From: Heloderma charlesbogerti
Lineage: Eukaryota > Chordata > Lepidosauria > Squamata > Helodermatidae
Reading direction: 5' to 3'
Assembly (NCBI GenBank): GCA_026122225.1
Contig: JANEZZ010000734.1
Location: forward strand, 372,001-436,000
Length of the DNA stretch: 64,000 nt
Position 1 is the stretch's first letter. Each line of letters begins with the position of its first letter. The notes beneath the pieces are model-generated. The model saw nothing but the letters and a program-made list of their open reading frames with translations, searched no databases and had not been told where the DNA came from. Of the stretch, positions 45,370-57,199 are shown one piece after another. The translations under genes were made by a program, and so were the position numbers.

Positions 45370-45765
45370 GTTAATTTTTTTAAAAAATATTTATTAGTTA
45401 TGGTATTTCAGTCCTACCTTTCTCAAGGTGGCAAAACAAAAATATAAAATTTAAAGCAATAACTAAAACATAATAAAAAATCAATGTTGCATGTAAAACT
45501 ATAATGTAAAAAGGTGGGCAGATTCATTTGGGCTGAGGAGATGCTTTGGTCCCAAGCCATTTAGGGCTCTGAAGGTTAGAACCCCCACTTTTAATTTAGC
45601 TCAGAAATGAATTGGTAACCATTACTCTAAAGTTATATACTCCAATCTGCCATACCTAGTATGCAGCCACATTCTGGACCACGCTGAACAGTTTTCAAAG
45701 GCAGTCCCACATTGCAGTAATCAGGGCGTGAATGATTGTGGCTATATCCATGTTCTCAAGAAAAA
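45370..45765 (-). mobile_element. L2 LINE 3' fragment
   Basis: On the minus strand it matches the L2 at 29400-30100: GGTCCCAAGCCATTTAGGGC, AGGTTAGAACC, CAGAAATGAATTGGTAACC, TTCAAAGGCAGTCCCAC and ATTGCAGTAATC occur in the same order. Confidence 0.75.
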
Positions 45766-46153
45766 GGCAGAAATGTTGACTTACTGCTGCAAAAAAGGCA
45801 AATTTCATTTGGAAAGGAATAGACAATAAAACTGCCGATATCAAATTGCCTTTATACAAATCTGTGGTGCAACTTCACTTGGGAATACTGTATACAGTTC
45901 TGTTCACTGCACCTCAAAATAAATATTACAGAGCAGGAAAAGGTGGAGAAAAGGGCAACCAAAGTACTCATGGGGCTGGAGCAACTCCCGTATGAAGAAA
46001 GGTTATGTTTGGGGTTTTAAAATTATGCATGGGGTGGAGAAAGTGGCTAGGCGGACTTTTCCACTCCCTTTTTCATAATGCTAGAACCTGGGATCACCCA
46101 ATGAAGCTGAAAGTTGGGAAATTTAGGACAGATAAATTGAAGCACTTCACATT

Positions 46154-46578
46154 GTTGTTGTTGTTCAGTCGTTCAGTCGTGTCCGACTCTTCGTGACCCC
46201 ATGGACCATAGCACGCCAGGCCTTCCTGTCCTGCGCTCTCTCCCGGAGCGTGCTCAAGTTCATATTCATTGCATCCGTGATGCTATCTAGCCATCTCATC
46301 CTCTGCCGTCCCCTTCTCCTTTTGCCTTCAGTCTTTCCCAGCATCAGGGTCTTTTCCAGGGAGTTTTCTCTTCGCATTAGGTGGCCAAAATATTGGAGCT
46401 TCAGCTTCATTATCTGTCCTTCCAATGAACACTCAGGGTTGATTTCCTTTAGGATGGACTGATTTGACCTCCTTGCAGTCCAGGGGACTCGTAAGAGTCT
46501 TCTCCAGCACCACAGTTCGAAAGCATCAATTCTTCGGCGCTCAGCCTTCCTTATAGTCCAGCTCTCACAGCAGCATAG
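46154..46578 (-). mobile_element. BovB 3' end, 5'-truncated
   Basis: It starts with (GTT)n and TCAGTCGTGTCCGACTCTTC at the left, which is the inverted BovB 3' end. It runs through the RT C-terminal region (open stretch 46165-46425 with LQYFGHLMRREN and GRQRMRWLD) and breaks near 46578. It sits inside CR1. Confidence 0.9.
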
Positions 46579-46607
46579 TTAAATTATGGAATTCGCTACC
46601 ACAAGAT

Positions 46608-47053
46608 TAGGGATGGTGTTGGTGCCCGATTCCATCCAGGAATCTGGCAGAACCCCCCCTGTCCACACTCCCAAGCCCTGCTAGCCGAGCCCCTGCCCCT
46701 GCTCAGCAAGCGGCTCACATTCACCTCACGGCCTTGTCAAGTTCCGGGGTCGCATGAAAATGTGCATTTTGAGAATATATATATTTGCGTAGGTGCAAAA
46801 ATGCACATGCGCGAAAATGCACATTCTCACTAAATGCACATTTCCATGCATGTGCAGATATGCACATTTTTGCGATCACCATTTTATTTTTCAAATAATG
46901 GTGACCATGGAGCTTGATGAGGCCACTGGAGTGAGTGCAGGTTGCTCCATGAGTGTGGGAGGGGTTCGAGCGCAGTCCAGGAACTGGTGAGCAGGGGCAG
47001 GGGCTGGGTGGGCACCCAGAGAATCCAGATGGGGGTGGGTTCTCACATCCCTA
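46608..47053. mobile_element. hAT-like MITE, 446 bp
   Basis: The ends are TAGGGATGG and CACATCCCTA. The 8-bp flanks CACAAGAT (46600-46607) and CGCAAGAT (47054-47061) differ at one base. The interior has inverted TGCACATTTT/AAAATGCACAT strings near 46760-46870. It lies inside CR1, and the two CR1 pieces join across it. Confidence 0.85.
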
Positions 47054-47335
47054 CGCAAGATGTAGTGATAGCCACTAACTTGGATGGCTTTAAAATGAGA
47101 TTAGACAAGTCCATGGAGAATAAGGCTATCAATGGCTATATATTACTTCCAGTATTAGAGGCAGTATACCTATCAATACCAGTTAATGGGAACACAGGTG
47201 GGAGGGTGTTATTGCAGTCATATCCTGCTTGTGGTTTACCCATAGGCATCTGGTTGGTCACTGAGAGAACAGAATGCTGGACTAGATAGGCAGTTGGTCT
47301 GATCCTGCAGGGCTCTCCTTATGTTCTTGTGATTA

Positions 47336-47904
47336 GAAGGAGTAGTGAAACCTTATCCCAAAAAGGCTGAACATCAATTCTTAGAGTGTAGTAACACAGC
47401 ATTTAGTATTAGAGGGAATAAACACAGGCTATAGCTACTTCAGAAGAAATTCAAATCAACTTCCTTTATTAGTGCAAGAATATCATTGAAGAAGGCTATC
47501 TAACACTGTTTAACTGCATGCACCTACTAAAGCTGGGTTATGAGTGTAAGTAAGTGAAGGCATGAGATATAGTCACTTGCTTCCCTCAGAGAGCACATGT
47601 TGCTTGTTTCAGAGGCAAAGAGGAAGGAAGGAGAGGGAGTAGGGGAAAAGAACCAATCACATTATGGGACAACAAGGGGGATGAACAAGACAAGCGTCTG
47701 TTGATACAACATGTTCTCTATCGCCCCATACTGTCTGGAAGCATGTGGAGTTGTTTCTGTTATCCAACAGTAACCCCCAAACAACAGTGCCCCCTCTTGT
47801 CTAAATAAAGTTTCAGTTTCAACTGCTACTGCCTCCCCGGGATTAGAAGACAGAAGAGTAGAGACAGAGTGTCTTTCCAAAATAGTGGAAACCTGTTGTT
47901 TCAT
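47336..47904 (+). other. KCNK2 intron 3, unassigned
   Basis: No gene or bounded repeat seen. Confidence 0.4.
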
Positions 47905-48520
47905 CTAGATGTTAAGCAGCATGGGAGACCAGTCAGAACCTTTAAACAGCCCCTAGTCCAAAGGCCAGCCGTCTTCCACCACCACCTTCTGGAACAGCCT
48001 GATAAGTAGGTCCAAAGTGCCTTTGTGTTCCATTCTGCTAGGCAATACAGAAGGATACCATGATTAGTGATACTGAATACTACTAAAAAATCCAGGAGGA
48101 TCAGTAGGTTGACACTGACCCCATCCATCTCCTGGCACAGTCATCCACTAAGGTGACTGAGGCAAAAAAAAAAAAAAAACATCCTCTCAAAACCTCTCAA
48201 AACCATCTCTGGATCTAGATTGGAATGGATCAATCAATCCGTTTCTTCTAAGTATACCTGGAGTTGGGTTGCTACCCCATGCTGAACACCTTGCCTGAGA
48301 ACGGCAGTTCTGATGTAGGGTGATAGTTGTTAAAAGTCATTTGGGTTAAATGATGGTCTTTAAAGAAGGTACAGTAAAGAACCACTGGGACCTTACTTTC
48401 TGTGGATTATACATTTTTGTTAGAACAACAGGGTGAGGATTTGTTTCCAGGTAAAGGAATGTATGCAGGACAGACAAGAGATCAAATGGTTAGCTTTTTA
48501 AAGCTGTGCTGAGAGGACCT
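47905..48520 (-). mobile_element. L2 LINE internal fragment
   Basis: The minus-strand L2 ORF region is recognised by GAATACTACTAAAAAATCCA-type sequence with CAGGAGGATCAGTAGG, CATCTCCTGGCACAGTCATC and CACTAAGGTGACTGAGGC. It is broken by an A16 run near 48164. The right boundary is approximate. Confidence 0.5.
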
Positions 48521-50164
48521 TCATTACAAACTATGATTGATATTTTCTCCTATAGTAATCCATTCTAGAAGCAGATTGAATACACTCTTAAACTGAAGCA
48601 AGAGGGAATCATCCAAAGTCTTGTCCTCTTAGTTGCCCTCCATCATGATAGTTTTGTATTGTAACATTTCTATCCCTTATCAACTTTTCAGAAGATCTGA
48701 CAATACTTCAAACTTACATTGTTTCAGAGTACTTGCAATCTTCTAACAGACTGCTGTTCGCAATAACCGTTTATCAATATGATTGACATATGTTTTTGTA
48801 TTACAGGAGCATTTACAGTCCATCTATGACGACTGTACATAGGAGTTAACTCATGCTGAGTTGCAGTTGATTCTTTGCTGAGTTGCAGCTACGCTGCCTC
48901 ATTACATGAGTAAAATCCCTGCTTTTCATTGAGATGCATGTGATAAAAGCAGAAGAGGTTTCGGTGTCCTTAACTTTCAGCTATTGTATACAGCTCTCGA
49001 CACCTCATCTCAAACATGCAATCTTACTGCTGAAGAAGGTATAGACCATATCATGCAAATGGGAACATCACCCCTTTAGAAGGCAGTCACAGTTGGTATT
49101 ATTTAGATTACACATATTTTTTCACATATGTTTGGTCTCTTCATTTGAGCAATCCCAATTAGTCTTTGGGAGGACTTTGTGTGGACAAATATAATGTGTG
49201 TCACATACATAGTGGTAGATAGCAATTCCTGTGATTGAAGTTGCTGGAAACAGTGATGCTACAGTCACATAAATTACTGCTAGCTGTTTGTGAGCAGAGA
49301 CGGGGTAATGAAGAGACAGGCAATAAAGGCTTGGATTCAAATTGGGCCACATTTATTGAAATATCTGCAAAGGGGAAACCTAGGAGGGGCCCTGACTGTG
49401 CCAGTGGCTAGCTGGCACTTTTATGGGTGAAAACACACCCAGCCTGAGGGGTGGCGTGTCAGTGTCGCCGCCCCTCCGGCTGCCCCATATGGGGGAGGTA
49501 GACCTTCCCCTGTCACCCCCTCCCGGTGCCACCAAACACCTGGGTGAGTGGGGTGAGTCGGTCTCCCAGGCAACCCTTATCCCCCTGCCGAGATGCAGAA
49601 CCCGTTCGGGAGGCCTCAGGCATCACCTGTGAACATAAGATGCCTCTGCATCTCACCACCCCTAATCTCGTTCTCCTTTGCCCGTCCTAGCCACCACCAA
49701 GCCTATTGCTTGTGAACTCCCCCCACCTGTGCAGAAGAACTTCCCGCAAGCCCCTTTGCAGATCATACAGAAATATGTCATTCCCTGCATCAGACAGGAG
49801 CACGTCGTCCTGTCTGTAGAGCTCCCTCCCTGTCCACTGATTTCCTAATGAGTGATGATCCCATCACCATGTTCGTATAGCCCAAGGGCTATTTCCCGTT
49901 CCACCGTCTGATGAGCCCTTCCATGGCCTGGTCAGAACATTCCGCACTTCCTTCTTGTGAACACACAAGACCAATTGTAGATATCCTCAGCACACAGTCC
50001 TGGATAACTCGGACTTGACCAAGGCCTGAAGAATGAGGTCCTTGCCTTCGCACAGCCAGGTCATACCCCCTTAGATGCAGCGCCAAGCCTGCAGGGGAGC
50101 TCGCACGTTACGTTGATGGAATAGAGTGGAGAAGCACTATAACTGTAAATCACATCTGCCAAGC
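48521..50164 (+). other. KCNK2 intron 3; GC-rich unclassified segment from about 49290
   Basis: From about 49290 to 50160 the sequence turns GC-rich and CpG-containing (GTGTCAGTGTCGCCGCCCC, GCACGTCGTCCTGTCTG), unlike neighbouring intron. No known protein or terminal repeat was recognised on either strand. It could be part of an unrecognised mobile element. Confidence 0.35.
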
Positions 50165-50172
50165 CCCTGCAC

Positions 50173-50967
50173 TAGGGATGGCAGAGAATTTCTCCCCGAA
50201 ACTTCGGGGGGCCGAGCGCCAACGTGTTCGGCCCCCCAAACAAGTTTCGGGGAGAAATCCTCCGTACCCCCCCTGCCCCCCGCACCCCCCCGGGACGGGA
50301 CTTACCTTCGCCGAATGTCCCTCCCGGCGGCGGGTCCGGCCGGCGGTTCGGCGGGTGTTCGTGTGGGGTGGGAGCGGCAGCCGGTCTTTCGACTGGCTGC
50401 CGCCGCCGCCATTGCAATAAAAGAAAAAAGAAAAAAAACGCCCCCTGATAGGCTACATGACGATTCACGTAGCCTATCACGGCTAGATTTGCAAAGTCAG
50501 CCGTGATAGGCTACGTCAATCGTCACGTAGCCTATCACGGGTGACTTTAAAAAAAAAAAAAAAAGCGCGTAAAAAAGATTTACGTAGACTACAGCGACTA
50601 AATAAGGAACGCGAATGGCGGCTCCCTATGGGGGCCGCCATTAGCGTACGTGCTTTTTTTTTTTTTTAAGTCACCTGTGATAGGCTACGTGACGACTGAT
50701 GTAGCCTATCTCGGCTGACTTTGCAGATCTAGCCGTGATAGGCTACGTGAATCGTCACGTAGCCTATCAGGGGGCGTTGTTTTTTTTTTAACTTTCGTGT
50801 TCGCGGCCGGGCGAGGCAGGAAGCCTCCTCCCCGGCCTGAATTTCGGCCGGGGCGAGGCGGGAAGCCTCCCCCCCCCAGCCTGAACTTCGCGGGTGGAGC
50901 AGCGAAGTGCCTCCCCCCCACCGCGAACGTCCTTCGACGACAGGTAAGGGACTTTTGTCCACCCCTA
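50173..50967 (+). mobile_element. hAT-like element with TAGGCTACGTGA palindromes
   Basis: It is 795 bp, with ends TAGGGATGG and CCACCCCTA and a perfect 8-bp duplication CCCTGCAC (50165-50172 and 50968-50975). Four hairpins of GTGATAGGCTACGT type sit at 50445-50482, 50501-50540, 50675-50713 and 50733-50770, roughly symmetric about 50607. A GAATGGCGGC/GCCGCCATT hairpin (50611-50646) lies between them. A subterminal hairpin GGCCGAGCG...TGTTCGGCC and a longer inverted pair (TTTCTCCCCGAAACTT and AAGTTTCGGGGAGAAA) lie near the left end. No transposase. Confidence 0.9.
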
Positions 50968-50975
50968 CCCTGCAC

Positions 50976-52703
50976 ACAGGCACACTGGGACAGTCCAAGC
51001 TGGGAACCACAGCTTAAGACCACTGACCATCCCCGAACACCGTGCTGTGACCACATGTGCACGTGCACGGGTTCACGTCCATTCCATTGATCTAAAGGAG
51101 ATAAAAGGAGAACAGTAAGTGACAAAAAGGGAGTGGCAGTACCTTGGCATCAAGGAAGACCCACACGTAGGACCTGAAGCCTTGGAGTGCCCCCTGGCCA
51201 TCACCTTCACTTGATCCGGTCCCAAAACTTAAAGACGCAGCTGTAGGAGCAACCCCAATGCAAAAGAATGTCTCCTAAAATGGATTGCCTAGCCTGAGAG
51301 TACTCAATGCTAGCTTAGTAACAGTCGTGCAGATTAATGTCGCCAGCCTCCAGCGCGATAATGGATATCTGCTCTGTGAGGGGCACGGGGCATAAAGAGG
51401 CTTCACCAGCTCCTCCCCTACAAAGTGGCGCCACAAGGGATGCCCAATAGCATCCTGAGATGTCTTCTCACCCCATCCGCCCACAACGCCCCCCCCCCCC
51501 ACGGCCAGGCAAGCTGGATGTGGGGGTAGGGCATTTCTGTGATTGCCTGGTTCACATACTATGTTTGTTCATGTGAGAATGAGCACACAAAACTGAGAAT
51601 GTAAACACAAAAGGTCAGGACTCCTCCCACGGAGGGCAGGAATACACATTGTGTGAACAGCTGAAAGGGGACAGCATGACAGAAGTTTATAACGTTACAA
51701 ATGGTATGAAGAGAGCAAACTGAGAGACTTTTTTTCTCTCACATAGACAGTACTAGAACCTGTCTACTCCACTGAAATGGATTGGCAGTAGGTTAAGGAC
51801 AACCTCAGTGTATGTTAATGTGTCTCTAGCTTCCAATTTTGTCGCCGGATTGCTTGAAACATCCTCATGTCCTACAGTCACCTGTGGTGCACATCTTTTG
51901 CTCTTATGCTTTGATTATGACACAGATAACCTTTGATATTTTATGGGATAATGTTTGTTTAAGGTGGATTCTGGCTCTGTGCAAGGGGATCATCAGACCT
52001 CTGCAACATGTGGTGATCTCCAGCGTTCTTCTGATCTTATAATATAATGTCATGCAAAGCTACTTCATTTTCTGAAACTAAAAAGATAGCAAGCAATTAC
52101 TGACATTCTGGAAGATATGCTTCAGTTTATGGCAGGTCTGAGCTAGTACTTAACAGACTAGAAGTAAATCCTTATAGATTCACATTTGTGATTAGAGACC
52201 TGGTCTATGAGTTCAAACAAATTTTTATTACAAAGAATGTTTCTTTCTCCAGTCTATGTCCCCTGTGGGCACAGGCATTTCTTCTGAGGTCAGAACATTT
52301 TCTGTCTTGTTATGTAGTTTATTGATTCAGCTGAACAAAAGGGAATTGTACTTTTAACTCTATTCTTGCTGGCAGAATTTTACAACAGTAAAATTTTACT
52401 GCAGATGGAATATGTGCAGAGCCACAAGTTTGAGCTGGACATTACTGATTTGTGATCTCTCCCACACCCACACTGCTTACCATCACTAAAGCACCTCCAA
52501 TTGACACTGCTAGAGTTTAGGATATTTGAAAAGATGTGGAGTATTTACAGCATTAAGTATTGAGCTAAAACAGGTAGGTGTTCCAACATTTGAAAATAAA
52601 ATAAAGGAAGATTTAGGCTCCACCCCTGACTATCAACACTCTGACCTACTGCCACCCCCTCACATACCCCACTTTCATCATGCCCATTCATATTGCTAAT
52701 CCC
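50976..52703 (+). other. KCNK2 intron 3, unassigned
   Basis: No gene. A 55-bp stretch near 52341 (GGGAATTGTACTTTTAACTC, TTGCTGGCAGAAT) recurs at about 53259, suggesting a diverged dispersed repeat. Confidence 0.4.
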
Positions 52704-52706
52704 ATG

Positions 52707-53093
52707 GGGCAGCATCCAATGGGGCACTTACACCCCTGCTGATTCCCTTCCTCTCCATTGATTTCCTTCTGCAAGCAGGAAATCAACGGAGCACACAACG
52801 GAATCTTGTTAATTCCATTGCGCAAGCGGGACCCACTCCTCATGCAAGGGAGATTTATGCTTCCTAGAGGAAGCACTGAAATGAGCAGAAATTCTCATTT
52901 CTGGAAGAAGGCACGTCAGTGGAATTCCCTTATGCGAGCTCTACCAACCTGCTTTCTTCCAGATTCGAGCTTGTTTCAGGTTGCCCCTGGAAGCACTAAA
53001 TCACTGTTGTGCAAGTGGTGGGATCCCTTTGAACAATGGAATTGGCAGGGTGTAGGATCGTTAGGAACGGAAATGCCCCGTTGGATACTGCAC
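52707..53093. mobile_element. MITE with GGGCAGCATCCAA ends
   Basis: The inverted ends are GGGCAGCATCCAATGGGGC and GCCCCGTTGGATACTGCAC. ATG flanks both sides (52704-52706 and 53094-53096). The termini resemble the element at 22970. The interior has several short hairpins and no coding sequence. Confidence 0.62.
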
Positions 53094-53096
53094 ATG

Positions 53097-54065
53097 GCTA
53101 CCACAGCTCTTGCCTATACTGGCACTTCCAGCTCTGAATGCCATATTTTTGTTTTTGTTTACATGCAAGAAACATTGTTAAATTGTGTATGTTCATACAC
53201 AAACATATGGAAGCAGGGTCTGGAGGGTTTAGGGAAGGAACTATGTGATCAGCAAGGAATTGTACTATTAACTTTATTTTTGCTGGCAGAATATTACTAC
53301 AGTCATATAGAATGTGTATTATGCCAAATATTTTCCTAGTTCAATGTTCCTTAATGTTTTCATTATTTGAACTGTTCTCATTATGAGTTGTAGCTGCCCT
53401 GAAGGCCCATTAAATGACGTACAAAGATGAGTATACCAAGCCAATTCCAAATCAGGAAAATTCTCTCCATTGCTAACTTTGATCACAATAGATGTGATAA
53501 AATATGGTTCTACCCTTAAAGGTAGCATAAACATAATTTTAAAGAAATAATATCCCCCCTATTCCCTCTGAACAAGAATTGTGGGTTTATTGCTGCCTTT
53601 TGGGATGGGGTCACTTAATTTTACTTTTATGGGGATGCCAATTTATTTATTTACATATCTAAATATTCAGATTACAGAGCTCATTGCTGATTAAGATGGA
53701 ACTTTATAAATAGGGCAGTAACCTAAAGATTACACAGTGCATTTTTATTCTCATCCAATACAATTAACATACCTATGCCATTCTTTTTATTATTCTCAAC
53801 AACATCCCCCCCCCACACACACACACATTCTTTTTTCTCTTTGGATTGATTCTTTTTTTATTAAGCTTTTCATTGTGTTTTTAACAAAACAGATTGTGAA
53901 GAAATAAAAGAAAAGGGAAATAAATAAATAAATTACATGCATAGAAATATCAGTTCCATTAAATACAACATTCTAAAAAAAATCAGGAGTTTATGCATAA
54001 GCTTAATTATGCAAAAGCAGACCAAATATCCATATATTTATCCATTTGCGAGTGGCACTTGTATA
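53097..54065 (+). other. KCNK2 intron 3, unassigned, LINE-tail-like A/T-rich part
   Basis: The stretch at 53850-53945 (TTTTTATTAAGCTTTTCATTGTG) looks like an inverted LINE 3' tail but has no defined body. Confidence 0.4.
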
Positions 54066-55240
54066 TAGGGATGTACGGACTGTGTAAAATCCGCTCCGTC
54101 TGTGTTTCGCGGATTGTCAGGTGCCTTTTGTTCTGTTGTCTGCCCATAGACAAATGCAAATATATATATTTTTTGTTGTGCGGAAAAATATGCAAACAAT
54201 TATGTAAGTATTTACTTAAGTATTTACATAATTTACCTTAGTATGTAATATTTAGTGTATTGTCTCCCATTCCATTCAATGTTTCCTCAGCAGAAACGTA
54301 CATACAGTCAGGGCCAGAAATATTGGAACAAGGATAACTGTTTTGGCAGTTGGCAGAACGGCCTGCCACCCCCCGCGGATTCCCCCCGGGACGAGACTTA
54401 CCTGGGGCGGATGTTCCGGACAGTGGCGGCTCCAGCGGCGGCTTCGGTGGCGGCGGCTGGTCTTTCGACCAGCTGCCGTGGCCACCATTTGCATTCTGGT
54501 CTTTGCCGTGATAGGCTACGTAAGTCTTTACGTAGCCTATCACTGCAAGCCAATAAAAACCCCCACAAAAAGCGGCGTACACAAATGGCAGCTACGGCGG
54601 CCACCATTTGCGTTCCTTATTTTTTGCCGTAGTCTACATAAATATTTACGTAGACTATTATGGTGAAAAAAAAGGGGAGCGCAAATAGCGTAGTGGGCGC
54701 TATTTGCGTTCCTTTTTTATTCGCCGTTTTTGCCTACGTAGTAAGCTAAAATGGCGAATAAAAAAGGAACGCAAATAGCACCCACTACGCTATTTGTGTT
54801 CCCCTTTTTTTTCGCTGTAATAGTCTACGTAAATATTTATGTAGACTAAAATGGTGAAAAATAAGGAATGCAAATGGCGGCGGCCATAGCCGCCGCCTTT
54901 TGCGTACGCCGGTTGTTTTTTTTTTACCCAGACGTGATAGGCTATGTAAAGACTTACATAGCCTATCACAGCTCCATGGCTGGACGTAAATGGCGGCCGC
55001 TACGGTGCCCGCCATTTGCGTCCACACCAGCCAGTCCGCAGCCGGAAATCCGGCTGCGGACGACCCTGGCTTGGCTGGCTGCTCTGCGGAGCTGCCACGG
55101 AGCAGAGCCGGCCATCGAGGATTCCGGGGGGGAGGACTTGATCTCCTCCCCCCCGTTGAGGATTCTGGGGGGAGGGATGGAGCGCCTCCCCCCCCACAAA
55201 CACAATCTGCGAAAAGGTAAGTGACTTTCGTACATCCCTA
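54066..55240 (+). mobile_element. Composite of two hAT-like MITEs with a large nested palindrome
   Basis: The left part (54066 to about 54340) begins TAGGGATGT and follows the 60319-type element. The right part (about 54345-55240) follows the palindromic family but lacks its own left end; it finishes GACTTTCGTACATCCCTA. The outer flanks show no shared 8-bp duplication. The palindrome runs 54508-54969 in the order e-a-b-c-D-c'-b'-a'-e' with its centre near 54739: e (54508-54543) and e' (54934-54969) are GTGATAGGCTAC hairpins; b (54630-54657) and b' (54821-54848) are 28-bp palindromes beginning TAGTCTACATAAATA and TAGTCTACGTAAATA; a and a' are AAATGGC hairpins. No coding sequence. Confidence 0.8.
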
Positions 55241-56900
55241 TTTTTTTATCTTTACAAATGAAATAAACAGTACCAACAACCTAGTCATTATCTACAGTTT
55301 CCAACAATACAGTATTCTTAGGAGGACACAGCAATAATGAAAAAGAAGAAAAAAAAACAGAAGAAGGAAAAGGAAGAAGAAAGCAAGAAAGAAAAAGAAA
55401 AAATATAAAAAAGTTACTTAAAAGGATTAAATTTAAACTTCATTACACACAAACTTCAAATATCATTCTACTTAAAAGTTATACCTATAACATTGCCAAT
55501 ATTACAATTCAGTACAGCATAGATAATCAACCTTACATTTCAATATCATATCATCAGTCTTATAGCAAGGGAGCAAGCCTACAATTCATTTCCAATAACC
55601 ATATATTGCCCTTCAGTTAACATATAATAGTAAAGCTTAACAATTTAACCAGCCAAAAATATTACTAATCAAAGTCTCATAATAATGATAGTAATAATAA
55701 AAAAGGAAGGAAATTAAAAAGGATAAGTAATAATAATAACTTTATGCTATCTATATTTTAGATAGTGTCATTTCTAAATCTATATATGAATGTATACGTA
55801 TCTATACACACACAAACAGGAATTTTATTATACAGTATATCATGTCTAATGTAAAAAAAGAGGAAGTAAGAAAAAGAGAGAAAGAAAAAAAGGGGGATCT
55901 ATGTAAACAGTCCTCTGGACTGGCATACTGCCCGGACCTTATAACCCAAACAAATCTGAAGAAGAAGAAGAATTGAAAAGTTCCCAGCTCACAAGGCTGG
56001 GGAAGATTTCTCCCGTGCCTTACTTTGAACGCCAGCTAGCCAAGCCTCCACCATTTCATGATCTAAAAACTTTTTCATCTCACCCTCAAAAAGAATGCAA
56101 AATATAGCAGGATATTTGATATGATATTGCAGATTCATTTGTCTTGCCTGATTTCTCACCTTGGTAAATTGCCTTCTTTTGTCAGCGATTTCTTTAGTGT
56201 AATCTGGAAATAACATAACTGTCTCCTGTTGGCCCCCTCAAAAGTTCTCCCACTTCTCTTGCCAAGTGCAAAATATGATTTTTTTTGTAGAAACTCTTAC
56301 AAATTGAATTATAACAGTTGAGGCAGTCCCTTTGATGCCACGAACTGGACTGGAACATGGTATGCATGCTCAATATCGAGTAAATAATCAGATGGCAGAG
56401 CGAGCAGCTCATGCAGAAATTTATCCAAGAATTTAGAAAGACTTATATCAGCAGGGAGATCTTTGATACCAAGGATACACAGATTCGCTCTACGAGTATA
56501 TGCCTCTAGTTGCGAAATTCTTGCAGACAGGATATTATGGGAGGCATGCATAGCCGTCTCTTGTGCAGACACCTGGTGTTGGAGAACATTAACCTTCAAT
56601 TCCATCTTTTGCAAAGAACTATTAATTAAATCCACAGCCCCTTGAAGGTTAGTAATAGGATTTTGGATTGTATCCAGCCTCTTAGCCTGTTCTGCTAATT
56701 GAGAAGACAACGTTTTTGTCAGAACCAGCAACTCCTCTACATCTCCGGCATCTCTAGAAACCTTTGCCAAGGGAGGGGTTGGGGGAGTTGGTGATGGCCC
56801 TGCAGTTTTTTTCCCTTCCCCTTGATCCTGCCATCCTCCTCTTCCGTAAAGAAAGCAAATAAGTATAATTACAAACAGTCACTTCAACAGATTTTGCAGG
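55241..56900 (-). mobile_element. L1-type element with ORF1 but no ORF2 (HAL1-like)
   Basis: On the minus strand a 5' region leads into an L1 ORF1 (56770 to 55989). After it comes about 740 bp of pyrimidine-rich non-coding sequence ending in an A-rich tail at 55241. No ORF2 endonuclease or RT is found after ORF1. The layout resembles half-L1 elements. A 3' truncation or deletion would look the same. Confidence 0.5.
55989..56770 (-). pseudogene. L1 ORF1 (RNA-binding chaperone), frameshifted
   Basis: Three minus-strand pieces in different frames make up an L1 ORF1-like product. A long coiled coil (LSSQLAEQAKRLDTIQ, LINSSLQKMELKVNVLQ; 56770-56500) is followed by an RRM-like start (RRANLCILGI). 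A linker fragment (LAREVGELLRGPTGD) and the C-terminal domain (FPDYTKEIADKRRQF, YHIKYPAIF; 56216-55989) follow. In live L1s this protein coats the RNA as a trimer. Frameshifts near 56300 and 56215 disable it. Confidence 0.65.
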
Positions 56901-57199
56901 TCCTCATATATTGCTGGTATTTTTAATTCATAAATACTTTTGGAGCTCATCAGCCCTGAAGTCTCCTAATTGCATAGGAGTTTCAAAACAGCTTTGAGTA
57001 GATGACGCTCCGGAAAACTGACCTTAGAGTCCAGCTCTTCTGCTGCTCTGCAAAAGGAGTTGTTCTTCCAAGATCTTATCCAGATGGTACTTTAGCTTCC
57101 CCTTTTAATTCCAGGGGAAGATAAAAAGGCTTTTCAACCTTTTAAAAGCTGTTTGAGGAGGCAACCTGCGGAGCCTCTGCAGGACGCTTGCCAGGGTGA

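Larger units (their letters stand above)
45785..47335 (+). mobile_element. CR1 LINE 3' part, split by BovB and hAT insertions
   Basis: The CR1 segments are 45785-46153, 46579-46607 and 47054-47335. The first gives LYKSVVQLHLGILYTVLF-type RT sequence and RATKVLMGLEQLPYEER. The last carries GCCACTAACTTGGATGGCTTTAAAATG and the 3' end CTTATGTTCTTGTG. Removing the two insertions restores the order seen in the copy at 27376-28651. Confidence 0.82.

Noticed and set aside
50428..50770. CRISPR-like array of repeated TAGGCTACGT units
   Set aside because: The units are inverted pairs in a transposon with TIRs and an 8-bp duplication, not direct repeats with unique spacers, and the DNA is vertebrate.
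52758..53339. A 193-codon + strand open frame near a MITE
   Set aside because: It begins inside the MITE at 52707-53093 and runs out of it; no domain is seen and composition is not protein-like. Chance open frame.
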